From Talinum fruticosum (taxonomy: Eukaryota; Streptophyta; Magnoliopsida; Caryophyllales; Talinaceae): 64,000 nucleotides of DNA. Shown here in pieces: positions 39,139 through 50,700 of the stretch (its first letter is position 1; every line of letters starts with the position of its first letter). The notes under the pieces were generated by a model. The model ran no database searches and was not told the origin of the DNA. It saw only the letters and a list, made by a program, of their open reading frames with translations. The stretch lies in contig JAITYX010000048.1 in NCBI GenBank assembly GCA_021018815.1, positions 2,596,501 through 2,660,500 on the forward strand, given 5' to 3'. Position numbers and translations under genes: made by a program.

Positions 39139-41112
39139 GGATGGATAGTGAAAGAATTTCTTCTAGGCAAGTGACGGAAGATGGTTATAGTGAGTATAAT
39201 GCTCCACAAGCTAAAAGGAGGAAAAAGTCTAAAGTATGGAGAGAGCTTTAGAAAGACACTAATCCACAAGGTGAGCCAATCGCAATTTGCATGCATTGTA
39301 AAATGTCTTTATCTCGCAACTAAGGGGAGTGAGACTTCTCATTTAAAGTGTCATTTGGAGAGATGTCCAAGTGAGACCTAATGGGTTTCAAGGTGGTGAA
39401 GGGGATAGTGATGATGATAACGTGGAATTTGTGTTTAATATGAGCGAGTTTCATGAGGAAATTGTTCTTTATATAGTTGAAGGAGCTCATTCTTTCATGA
39501 CTGTTGAGGAAAAAGCTTTTAGACGGATGATGTCTAAAGCTAACCCGAGTTTTGTGCCATTTAGTCGTTCAACGGCTAAGAGAGAACTGATGTCTATGTA
39601 TGGGGAGAGGGAGAGAAATAACTTGAACATATGTTATTGAAAATCCCTGGTAGGATTTGTTTGACAACCGATAATTGGAGGCTAAATCATACTTATCAAC
39701 ACTACATTTTCATCACAGCCCACTTTGTAGATAGTGCTTGGAAAATACACAAAAGAATCCTTAGGTTTAGGGCACTAACACCTTTATATGATGGTGAAAG
39801 CATAGCAAATGAAGTGCTTATGTTTCTTACTCAATGGAATATCGAGGACAAGATACTCACCATAACCGTGGATAATACTAAGTACAATGATGTGATGATG
39901 GCTAATCTAAAAACGCGTCTTGTTCCTAGAAGTGGACTGATAAGTAGTGGTGCATTTTTTCATGTACGATGTTGTGCACATATCCTGAATCTTATTGTGC
40001 AATAAGGTCTAAAGTCGATTGAGGAAATTATGGAAAAGATTCGAAATTTGGTGAAATTGATTACTAGATCTTCTCTTAGAGGTAAAGATTTTTATGAAAA
40101 TGCACAAAAAATGTTTCATTTGGATGTGAAAAGAAAACTAAAATTTGGACATGCAAATTTGTTGGAATTCCACTTACAAGTTGTTTGATAATATTTTATA
40201 TTATAAGAATGTGTTTCTCTACTTGGTATCAAGTAATTCCCCATTGAAAACCTATGTGCCTTTAGAGGAGGAGTGGGAGAAACTTATTATGATTCATAAG
40301 TTTCTGAAGTTATTTTATGAGGTAACCTACATGTTTAGTGCTGTGAAGACCCCAACATTGAACTTGTATTTCAAGGGTGCATGGATGGTTCATAGGTGTT
40401 TGCTTGAGACAGCTCAGGGTCCTTATGGTTATCTAGCTAATATGGCAAATAAGATGCTTGGAAAATTTGACAAGTATTGATCGGAATATAATTTGTACTT
40501 GTCATGTGTTGTCATTTTGGATCCTTGGTGTAAAGTTAACTTTGTTGAGTACTACTTTAGTAAGTTGTTTGGATTTGATGAAGCTACGGAACGTGTTGAT
40601 AATGTGTTAAGCACTTTGCGTTCCTTATACAACGAGTACAAGTTACACTCGACATCAACTTCACCTATCATTAATCCTTCTCCTGTCGTTAGTGCTATCA
40701 AGGATGACTACTTTGATGATTATAGTAGTTTTAGTGGTAGAAGCTCTATGCCCCAAACTGGGAGATCCCATCTAGATTTATACTTGGAGGAGCCAGGTCT
40801 TGATTTGAATTTAGAGTTAGATGTTTTGGATTTTTGGCACAAGAGCTCGGTGAGATACCCAGAGCTTTCTATGATGGCACGAGATCCGTTGACAATCCCA
40901 GTTAGTACTATAGCATCGGAGTCTACCTTTAGTCTTGGTGGAAAAACCATCTCCCCTACTCGTAATGCTTTAGAGCCTATGACCGTACAAGCACTCGTAA
41001 GTCTTCAAGATTGGCAACGTGCGAGTATGATACAACTCTAGCAATTGACAATGATTCTAATTCGGATGAAGATGGAGGGGACGAGGATGATGATACAAGT
41101 ATCTTCTTTTAG
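39139..41112 (+). pseudogene. hAT family transposase relic (BED finger, RNase-H-like core, dimerisation domain)
   Basis: From ATG 39139 the N-terminus contains a BED zinc finger: KVWREL (then a stop), IAICMHCKMSLS, and after a frameshift SETSHLKCHLERC, which supplies the Cys-x2-Cys and His-x4-Cys-type ligands. The core follows: HSFMTVEEKAFRRMMSKANP, TDNWRLNHTYQHYIFITAHF VD, ILTITVDNTKYNDVMMANL, FHVRCCAHILNLIVQ, WNSTYKLFDNIL, LNLYFKGAWMVHRCL, VVILDPWCKVNFVEYYFSKL. The C-terminal hAT dimerisation domain reads LDVLDFWHKSSVRYPELSMM, ARDPLTIPVSTIASESTFSL GG. The last codons shift frame into an acidic tail (SNSDEDGGDEDDD). At least five stops or shifts (near 39250, 39335, 40003, 40186, 40478, 41039) make it non-functional. 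It belongs to the Ac/Tam3-like group that includes DAYSLEEPER-type relatives. Confidence 0.93.
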
Positions 41113-41991
41113 GTAATTAATTCTTTTAAGTAATTAAGTTTTTTAATTGTTGTAGTAGATTATATTTATATATCTAAATTGTTTTAATTAATTTTTTTAT
41201 GCATATTCCACCAATCACAAAGAAGATGATGATACAAGAGAGAGAAGTAGGGATCGCAAAGGTTGTTGATATTATAAAGCTTCAATATTTAGAGTTAGAA
41301 ATGGTGTTCTTAATTTTTTTATGCATATTCAGGTATTCGAGTCACTGCTATGTTTGATGATTTTTTTGTTGGGGTTTTCATTCAGGGGTCACTAGATAAG
41401 AGTCATCGGTGCTGATTGCAATGATTGTCATCGTGGGATGCTGTCCTGGTTTGTGTTCCTGAATGATTGTCATCGCCGCATGCTTCCAACTAGTCCGCTT
41501 TGTAACGCTTCGACACTCGTTGATGAGATGCATGACTGATTTTTGGTTGTCATATGTGATACATGTACCACTACTCCTTGTCCGGAAAATGTATGATGTT
41601 CTATGTACATGATGTTTTTTTTTTTTTTTGGTTCCGGGGTTATGTGATCTCATTAATTTTGTGTTTATATGAAACTTTTTACTGAGAAACAAGAGTTTAA
41701 TATCATGTAAAGTTGCAAATTACGGCATATGCTTTTTCCGGGTGATTACCAGTTTATATTAGTTATGTCTTTAATGGAATTTGCCATGGGTTGAAAACTT
41801 GGAACTCGTTGCCTTACAAGTTGTTTCAAGCACGGATGTTAGCTCCGAAAAATTTTGCTACCAAACCAAGCACTAACGTCAATTCATGTTTAGCTCCGGC
41901 CCATGGGCGGGTCAGGGTCAGCTTGCCCATGACCCGGCCCAGCCCATTTATTTTTCCCTGGCCCAGCCCGTTGCCCATCCCTACATGCAAT

Positions 41992-42958
41992 TGAAGTGCC
42001 AATTGTTGCTACACATTTCTCCTTTAGTGAATCTCATCGTCTCTAAATGTTGTTTTTGTTCATTGACATGCTTGATCAAATGCCGCCTACCACTACTTAT
42101 AGGTAGTTCTGTGCTGTTAAAACTTGAGAGCTTCAGTTTTGAGCTTTTTGTTCATAGCTCTCTCATGATCATGACATCTTTTCTATTAAAAGAATATAAA
42201 AGTTATTTATCCGTCAGTATTTTCTACCCATTCTCTAGAAAAAGATTTGATTATATATAAGATTTCTATTAAAAGAATATATACCATTTTACATCTTGCT
42301 CATGCTGGTTGCTCCACATTTGATTGTTATTGTGTATTTTAATCAGTTCGCTTCATTTCAAGAACCTTTCCGAATATAACGTGTTTTGTTTTTTGTTCAT
42401 TACCATTATCAGAAGATGGTTCATTTCAACTTGTCTCCATAGTACAAATGAGGTGGAGTCCACATTGTGAGTTTGGAAAGAAGATGATTGTTTATAAGTC
42501 AATTGAGTTTTTCTCCTATTGCCAATTAGTTATAGGATGGAACCTTATAAAAAACAATTTGCTTAAAAATATATCCATACTTGACCCATTAATTTTAAAT
42601 AAATATATCTTTTTGTCTGAAATTAATAGTTTTCTACTAAAGTTTATTCAAAAAATATTTACCTAAAAATTAATGGACTCAATCGCATAAATAATTACAC
42701 AAATTTAAATAGACAATTAAGCAAGATTTTCAAACCACATTCCTCGTCTTGTTGACATCGGCCTTAGTAGAAGTTAGCTCCCTCCTAGAATATCCCCATC
42801 ATTTGGTATCATAATTTGGGGTGATATGACTAGAGAAATTATGGAGAGTTTAACTTGTATCTTGTCAATCATACATGAAGGATTTACTTTATTATAAGGA
42901 TTTGGATTACCTCATTGGTTGGATGACCTCATAGGCTGAAAGGTAAGAACTCTGAAAA
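41992..42958. other. Intergenic, nothing recognised
   Basis: AT-rich sequence with no coding family or element boundary that I can support. Confidence 0.4.
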
Positions 42959-43510
42959 AGATGGGTAGATATTAGTGGTTTTCCCTCTGCACTGGAGGGC
43001 TTTTCCGTGTTAAACTTGGGGTTCTATTTAATGTTTCTTCTTCATTAATTCTGCATATTATTGGCTTGTGGTGTTGGTTAGTCTTTGGTATGCGACCAAT
43101 TGTTCCTATATTCTTAGGGTTAGCCATGGCCAAACAAATCGTATTAGCATGAAAATGCGTAAGGTTTACTATGGACCCCATGGACGAGTTGGGTGCAATG
43201 ACACACGGACCTATTGATGGAGTCACACTATCTTAAAATAATAAACAGGAATGTTATTGATCCAACTAGGCAATAATGGGTAGATATTCATGCAATTTGT
43301 TTCCTCTACATTGGAGGGTGTTGTACAGCAAAACTTGGTGTCATATTTTATTTTTTATGCATTTAATTCCGCATATTATTGGTTTGTGTTGTTGATTGAT
43401 TATTGGGTTCCTGTGGCTATCCATTGATCCAACAAGTACTATCACAATTGATGGTGCGTAAGCTAGGACCGGAATGATGAACCTTATCGACGAGTTGGGT
43501 GCAATGACAC
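42959..43510. repeat. Two diverged direct repeats of ~240 bp
   Basis: Shared landmarks in the same order: ATGGGTAGATATT (42961, 43275), CACTGGAGGG/CATTGGAGGG, CATATTATTGG, then GACGAGTTGGGTGCAATGAC near 43182 and 43491. Offset is about 307-314 bp. The copies differ by many substitutions and indels, so the duplication is old. Directly after the second copy comes TAGGGTTGGCAAAAGGGTG, which looks like a hAT terminus, but no matching right end was found. Confidence 0.65.
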
Positions 43511-44544
43511 TAGGGTTGGCAAAAGGGTGTACCTGTCAGTGGCGTTGGTGACAGCGAGAAGTCTGTTGGAGAGCCACAGGATGGGAGGAAACGGAGAGAT
43601 GGGGGAGAGCAAGGGGAAACTACTATTGGAGAGCCACAGGCTACTGCTATTAGAGAGCGAGAGGAGAGAGGCTGGAAACCAAGAGGAGAGCTGAGCGGAT
43701 GCTGCAACGCTGGATGAGAGTTAATTGAGAGCAGCAGATGTGAGGTAGCGAGAGGAAAGTTGAGTTAGAGGCCAAGGGTGGGGTGGCTGGAAGTGAAATG
43801 AGGCAGGAAAAGCAATTGGGTCTGGGTAATTGCCTAGGGTTTCACTTTGCAAATGGTAATTACCTTTCTGCCCATAAATCATCTACAATAAGCATTGTAA
43901 TTGAGGGATATTTACATATTTTCGGGTCGGGAAGCCGAAACGAGGCGGGAATTTTCCCCATTCAGGTAACGGGGTCGAGGATGGGGAGGAATTTTCCTTC
44001 AATCTCTCAATAACCACCCACGTTCTCCGCCTTATCTCTCTGCCCGGTGTCCTTCTCTTTTCGTCTCCCTCGGAGCAATTACAACGCAGGATCTTATGAT
44101 CCAATTTTATCCATGTGATTCAATCCATCTTGCCGCAACGTATGTTCCATTCAATTCGAGGTCGATCCGCCTGCATGGTCGCTCGTGTACTCAATCCGTC
44201 CGCGTTTCCATCTTGCATCAGCTTTCCTTTTTTTTGCTTTGTTTTTGTCAATTGTTTCCGTATTTAAAGAAGAAAAATAAATTAAATATGTATATTTATA
44301 GGCCCCATGGATAATATTTTATTTGATTATCTAAGTTAATGATCCAAGGATGTAGAGGTGATGATTGAATTTTAAAAAATTGGATTGTAAGATAATGTGG
44401 AGGGTGTAGGCCTCCACATGTAATTCAAAATTTTGGATCATAGATGCAGATGCTCTCATACCCCATCTCCCCTCAATTGTCTCTCTCTCTCTCTACTCCT
44501 CACTCTTCCGTGAACCCTTCATTCAACCCCTTGAAATCTTCAGT
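43511..44544. other. Intergenic with orphan hAT-like terminus
   Basis: Starts with TAGGGTTGGCAAAAGGGTG. GA-rich sequence with a repeated TTGGAGAGCCACAGG (about 43565 and 43625) and GC-rich stretches to 44060. An inverted AATTCAAAATTTTGGATC-type sequence near 44380-44440 precedes the DUF506 relic. No intact gene. Confidence 0.4.
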
Positions 44545-45092
44545 CCCTCTCTTTTGGGCTCTCGAAGCAACGCGGTGGTGAAGTCTCGGCTAAAGCGGCT
44601 CTTTAGGATCACCGCTGCGAGAAGAAGGAGCCTAAATCCGGTGATCTCTTTGAGTCGAGCTCAGTCTATCTTGCTAAGATGTTCCAGAATTTCATCAAGG
44701 AGAGCAATGAGAAGCAACCATCGGCGATTGGTTGGAATCGGTGCAACCGCTTCAGCGGCAGCTGAAGCGGCAAGTGACGTCTCGACGGCAGTCCAATATC
44801 GACATCTATGATTTTTTCAAGACCAAGTATATTAATTATCTTGAAAATTAGGAGCAATCAATTGATAATGTAATTAATTCTTTAAAGTGACTTCTCTGGA
44901 GGGGGAATTGATTGTTGAAAATTTGTGGAGAATTGATTTTTGCAGAGTTTGGTGGGGTGTGGGAGCAAGAGTCGAAAAGGTGTTGGGAGGAAAGATGAGC
45001 TGAGGAGTATTGTCACCGAGGGGCTTCTTTCTTTGGGCTATGATGCTGCCATTTGTAAATCTGAAATCTCCTTCTTTTCCAGTTGGTAATCT
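44545..45092 (+). pseudogene. DUF506 / PDDEXK-like family gene relic, two exons
   Basis: Exon-1 part: VVKSRLKRLF at 44575-44604, then RITAA, a one-base loss near 44618, and in the next frame EKKEPKSGDLFESSSVYLAK and MFQNFIKESNEKQPSAIGWN RCNRFSGS followed by stops. These are the conserved N-terminal motifs of the plant DUF506 family, which normally continues as CNCFNGN with acidic residues. Exon-2 part, after an acceptor-like TTTTTGCAG near 44946: SKSRKGVGRKDELRSIVTEG LLSLGYDAAICKS, then a small deletion and KSPSFPVG in a shifted frame. Much of the family length is missing, and two frame lesions and stops are visible, so this is a truncated pseudogene. Function of the family is not established beyond a predicted nuclease-like fold. 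Confidence 0.8.
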
Positions 45093-45411
45093 TTTTCTCT
45101 CTCTCACACACACACAAAGATAAAACTTATGTAACTGGAAAATTGCTGGATTTGATTAAATAATTCTCAGAAAATATGATGGTGAAAAGTTTGCTTCTTG
45201 CATGCAAATTGGTGATTCATGAAGTTGAACATGTTATTGGAGCTTAATTTGTGGTTGTGGCCAACTGAAATTGTTCATTGTTCAAAACTTTTAATGTGTG
45301 AGCTTCTTCGATTTTTCAATTTCGCAGTTCAGATTTATTTCTTAGAATGTCATCGCCTTCACTCGTTGGATTTTATTATGTCCTACATTAGCTTTGGATT
45401 GCATGCACATT

Positions 45412-45811
45412 CACTACCAAATCTTTGAGTCGAAAATATGGCAAAATATTGCACTAGATTGCATGCACATTCCTCCCTAATAAAGCGAAAAACTAGATGA
45501 ATCAATTACACAGAAAACATTTTTCCTCTAATAGAAGATAGTAGAACCGCATACCTGCTATAGGCAATGGGTTTAGGGTAATGCACGTAGGGAACTTCCC
45601 ACTCTTCAATTTCAGGTTTGGGGCATGGTTTCTCGCTCACATGAACATTCATGAAGAATGTGGCATTACCAAAGCTAACTTGCTTCACTGCACAAATGAA
45701 GTATATATAGATGCCACACACCATGGCACACATTAAGACCACAAACTTGAACAAGAGTGGAGACTTTTTGGGCACCGACCTCCCAGGTATTACTATTAGT
45801 GGGGAATACAT
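45412..45811 (-). pseudogene. Sulfotransferase-like P-loop protein relic, first two exons only
   Basis: Exon 1 (to 45555) reads PKKSPLLFKFVVLMCAMVCG IYIYFICAVKQ, a basic N-terminus plus a single membrane anchor, then a lumenal stem VSEKPCPKPEIEEWEVPYVH YPKPIAYS. A GT donor at 45554 and an AG acceptor (45478-45477) join it in phase to exon 2 (45476-45412): REECACNLVQYFAIFSTQRF GS. The last motif corresponds to the QRSGSGW phosphosulfate-binding loop of a plant family annotated as sulfotransferase-like P-loop proteins; here one Ser is Phe. The sequence then stops, right after a second copy of GAATGTGCATGCAATC. The catalytic remainder is absent. It lies tail-to-tail with the DUF506 relic, 320 bp away. 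Confidence 0.75.
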
Positions 45812-47701
45812 AAATAATCAAACACAAAGGACATTCCCTCTGCAGAGTCAGTTATGAAAAATCAGTCCGTGTTTTTTCTCTTTTTCTTTTTTTCTTTCTC
45901 TTTTGTTTTGTTGTTGTCATTGTAAAGTCAGCCAAGAATCCTCACTAATCTCTTGAGCCTCTTTAAGAAAGCTACTAATTATTTTGAGAGAAACATCAAT
46001 GAATTACATGTCTGAGCTACAAAAACATTTACTAGAACACGAAGAATTCAACAGCTACACTAAAATCCCAGAAAATTCAAATTCATAACGGCAGAACAAT
46101 CAGTTAGAATGGGAGAGCTAAAAGATCCGGGTGTCTTGTCTTAGGTGGGAGACGGGGAAAGGAGGGATTTTGAAACAATAATAACTGATAAGCAGCCAAA
46201 ATTAAGGGGAAAAAAGGCTAGGAGTAAGAAAACAAAAACAGACAAAATTTATGGGTTTACTATTATTTACATGAGCATATAAATTAAAGCCCAGATCAAA
46301 CAGCATGAGTAAAATCAGAGCATACCCACAAGTGTTTGTATTAAGATTGAACAGAGAGAAAGCAGTTAAATACTCATATCACTGGTGACGATAAGTAGAA
46401 GTAGAATGGATACTAATCAACATCACAAGGGTTCAAAATTTTTGGACCCAGTATCCGTACTGGGTCCTATTCCGGTTCCATAAAATTCAATCAGGCATCG
46501 GACCAGCTCATCCTTGCGTATGGAAATGGGACTGCATGCAATATAAATTAACTCCCCCACCCCCTCCAAACAAAATAAAAGATTTTGACGGTTATGATTA
46601 ACTTTTGACCAATGAAATTTGTTTTATATAATTATTTAAGTTATGACTAACTTTTACAACTTTGAAATTTCATATTGTGGTGTGTTAATTTGACAGTTTT
46701 CTACTCTCTATAATATTGAGACAGGTTGATAAATAATAGGTATTTTAATTGTTTATGAGCAGTAGATATTCTAAGTTTATTTTATGTGGAATTCCTACTA
46801 TGCGAGTATGAGAGAGGGACATCATTAGCCCCTTTTTTCGTTGCGACAAAGTACAACTATTTGATTTCGACAGGGTATAATTTGAAGAGCTCATAGCAAA
46901 ATACGGGTGCATAAAAGAGGTATTTTGCAGCTTTTCTCTTATTTTCGTCTGAGGTTTTTTTTTTTTTTTTGGAATTACATAGATCCAGAGGTGGATATAT
47001 ATTTCTCTTTTTTCAGATAAATTTTATGGAAACTAACCTAGAATAGAAGATGTAGTTTGTATATATGCTATGGGTTATGGCTTAAGCTTATGTTGGCTAT
47101 TTGATTAAATTTGAAAACAGTGCATTTGTTTGGATTGTACACGCATTTATTTGGGTTGATTGAACTTGAATATGGTGCTATTTGATTGACAAGAGATAAT
47201 GATAAGATAAGAACATTTATTTGGGTTGACTTAGAGATTTCTGTTATGTTGTTCTTGATTGAGTCGTTAAACAAAGAGGAAAAGGAAATTGTGAAATAAG
47301 AATACAATATGTGGGAGGAGAAAGGCCTTTTATTTTTTTGTGCAAAGTCCTCTAACAAATAATCAGATTTTTTTTTGGGGGGGAAAGGATTATGAGGTAC
47401 GATATATACTTGTTTGCTTTTAGTTTAGGATTTTGGATTCTTTAACAGTGAAAGGGATTGTTTAATCTACGTAATACAATATGGTTGTAGTTTACTGTCT
47501 TGAGAACTCTAATTTATCATACTCTTTTGTTGTTTGTTTTGTTATTTTTCTCCCAAATCTTTACAGAGTAATGTTTAGTTGGGGGTTATGTCTGTCCTTA
47601 ATGTCAAATGTAAGTAGTCTGAGATAGGGAGGGTGGTTTACTTAGGGCCTTGAATGTCGGGGTAAGATCACAATTTTAGCTTTGTATCAACGAAGGTCTC
47701 A
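45812..47701. other. Intergenic, nothing firm
   Basis: AT-rich. A stretch at about 46430-46520 (GGACCCAGTATCCGTACTGG and following) resembles hAT-type terminal repeats but has no pair. The 96-codon minus frame at 47068-47358 is unrecognised and probably chance. Confidence 0.4.
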
Positions 47702-50700
47702 TGTAATACCCGGAATTTTAAAGAAAGCAGTTGAAAAGCATAGAATTATTGAGTATTTTTCCCCACGACTAGGGGGTTGAGTGACTGATTTTATTTGCGG
47801 CCGGACGTATTACTTCGGTATTTCCTCGAGAATTGATGTCAAATAAGGAATCAAGGAAATACCCTTTTCTTTTAAGCTGAAACTCGGTGCGATTAGGCAG
47901 TGCCCTAATTGATGCATCGAAATAAATTAGGAGACAAAACCTAAAGAGGACGGAGGAAGGAAGAGGCACGAATTGTGTTATAACGAAGAAGGTTACTTAT
48001 GCCATAATTGGACAAGAGAAACAAATTGAGGTCCAATAGAGTGAAGGGGTGAGTTTTGTCAAGCGATGGAGAGATAGAGTACCCAGAATTAAAATACAAG
48101 AGACCGAAGGGGGAAAAAGGGGAAAGCGAGAGGAAGAAGAAGCAGAGCAACACAGCAGGGGGAGAGAGAGAACCACCGAACGAAAGAGAGAGAGAGAGAG
48201 AAGAGGCGTGCGGGAACCGGAGCAGAGGCCGGCGAGCTGAACGGCGAACGCGGGCCGGCGGCGGATGAAGGTGAAAGAAAAGAAGCAAAGCAAGGGAAGG
48301 GGGAAGAGGGAGCACCGAGCGGGAAAGAGAGAGAGAGAGAGAAGAGGCGAGCGGTGCGGGGACCCGGGAGAACGCCGACGACCACCGCAGACTCGGAAAA
48401 CGGCGGTCGCGACACGAGCAGCGGCGAGCGAGGGAGGGAGCGAGAGACTGGGGCAGAGGGAGGGCGGAACAGAGACCCGAAACAGAGACAGACGAGCGGG
48501 AGTTAGAGCGGCCGGAAACCGGGACCGGCGACGGCGACAAGGGAGGCGGACCGGCGGCGAGCACGAGGGAGGGCCGACCGAGGGGCGGCAGGGGCTAGAA
48601 CCGCTGAACCGAAGCAAGAAGCGAGCCTCCCTGAACCGAACGCAACCCAAACACAAAGCGGGGACAGCAAGCAATTCGATCAATTTCAAACCCAAAAAAT
48701 CTGAGGTGGGTAGTCTTATACCCTAAACTATTAGTATGTTCGAAAACTAAATGAGTTTATTGTGATTGTTGAATGTGATTGTAAGATATTGAATATGTGT
48801 GCTACTGAATGAGTTAGAAGTTGCTTGGAAGTGAATTAGGAAGTAGTGAAGGGAATGGGAGTTGTTAAGGCCTGAAAATGAAATCGGGAAATTCATTGAG
48901 TTGCTTGGGTCAAATGAGTAGTGTCGAGAGTTGGGTCGATTGGAGATAAATGCGTATGGTTTGGGCATAGGTCAGATTGAGTCTTAGAGATTTATTGAAT
49001 TCGCGGCATTAAGAGACGAATGCTAATTAGGGAAATAACAAGGGGAGTGTAAAGGAGAAATATGAGATCGTATTAAGTGATGCGCAATTGGGACATGTAA
49101 GTGAGAAATGGGTGATTGTGAGGTTAAGTGCGTTCGAAGTATATTTAAATCCTCGAGGTGGAACCGAGCATGAAAGTAAGTAAAGCTATTGGGAATTGAA
49201 TAATGAAACGTAATTAAGAGATACATATCTAAGGATGAGCGATCAAGAATCGATTAATAAAGTAAGAGTTATTAAATGGGAAACGAAGTTGGGAAATAGC
49301 AAGTCGGGAACAGTAAGGCGGAACTAAGCCATAGTTATGTCTAAGACCTTTGAGAAAGAATTGAATTAAAAGGTGAATGAAGATAAAGGAAATTCGGTAA
49401 AGCAAGTTTAAGGATATATGGTTGAATGAGGGCAAAAGAGGTCGGTTTACAAAGTGAAGTCATGAAATGAGGAATTGAGATAAAGGTAGTGAATTGGGAA
49501 AAGTGGGAACGTCGAGTTAAATAGTATCTACTTGTGGTTATTGTGGCTTAGAAATGGATTTAATCGTACTAAACCGATGAATTGAGAAAAGCTTAGTTGG
49601 GAAAAGAGTTGAGAATGATTGCTCGCATTGAATGGTGAATATTCGTGCTATCTGCGTGCTTTATGTGATGTTCACAAGTAGTTTCGAAAGAAGTTTTGTG
49701 TTTTACGTGAAATGAACCTTGAATGTGATTTCCTGTGAAATATCTTTCCAACGTGATTCTATTCTAAAGAAATAAAAGTATTTGAGAAAGTAAATTAGAT
49801 TTGAGAAAGTGAATTTATAAGGGTGACACGTGGTGTCATGCCTTCCTTGATACTAAATCGATTGAGAAAGCTAGAAAGTGAATGTGATGAATGAGAATGT
49901 GCAAAGAGTTTTGAATCGACGAGTTACGGATCGTTTAGCATACTGAAGTGTTCGAACCGGGAACGCCCAACTAGAAACTTTGAGGGAAGGGTTCTAATAG
50001 GGGTCCTGGAGAGACAGGATGCCCGCCTTGAGACTTCCTGAAGAATGGTCCCGGGAGCCTTTTGTCGGAGTCGCGCCCGAATTAAAGAAGTGCTAGTTCG
50101 AGTCCTCGAAGGCCCGAAAAGTTGATTCAAGCCCAAAAGTATGTTCATGAATGTGAAACTGTGTTTTTAAGTGATTGAAGAGTCTTGATCTTTTTCATTG
50201 CAAGAGATTTCGAGTGAAAAGTGTATAGATTTCTATTACGTTATTATGTTTTCGCAGATTTCATTATTATGAGAATCATGTGTAAAGAATTTCCATTTTA
50301 AGGGTTTAAGACTCCGGTGAGCCCGTTGATTATTGCTCACCCCCACAAATTGCCCCGCCCCACCCAGTGTTGCGGTACACTTTCGAAGCATAATCTACAC
50401 CTAGCATGCTTCGGACTCCTACCGATTGTTGGTGATTGAAGCGACCAAGTGGCTAACATGCATTGTTTGTTTCTAAACGTTGTATTTGTAATTTAGTGCA
50501 TATAGTTATACCAAATGTATAGTAACCAATAGATTGTTTTAAGTTATATTGTTTTAAGTTTTACCGCATGATTAGTTGAACTCCAGCGTGTGGCCGTTGA
50601 GTTGTATACTCCGAGCGTGTGGCTCGTCGAGTTTTATTATGCTTTTTATGCAGGATTTTAAGACTTGTAGCCTATGGGTTAGTCCAGATTACAAATGGAA

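Larger units (their letters stand above)
34899..41983 (+). mobile_element. hAT transposon, full-length but inactivated (7.1 kb incl. nested LTR)
   Basis: Ends TAGGGCTGGCCAATGGGC (left) and, inverted, TAGGGATGGGCAACGGGC (right) agree at most positions. Both sides carry the perfect 8-bp target duplication CATGCAAT (34891-34898 and 41984-41991). The subterminal regions contain repeated GGGCC/GGGTCGG and GCCCAGCCC motifs. It encodes a BED-finger hAT transposase relic at 39139-41112 and has a solo LTR at 35447-38107. Without that LTR the element would be about 4.4 kb, a normal autonomous hAT size. Confidence 0.9.

Noticed and set aside
46430..46520. Possible hAT element end (GGACCCAGTATCCGTACTGG...)
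   Set aside because: No matching second terminus or target duplication found; kept only as an intergenic note.
47941..48726. Frames of 207-232 codons (Ser/Leu/Arg-rich) and a 153-codon Arg/Glu/Gly-rich frame
   Set aside because: GA-rich block inside a solo LTR; same position as blocks in the other LTRs, open on both strands, no recognisable domain.
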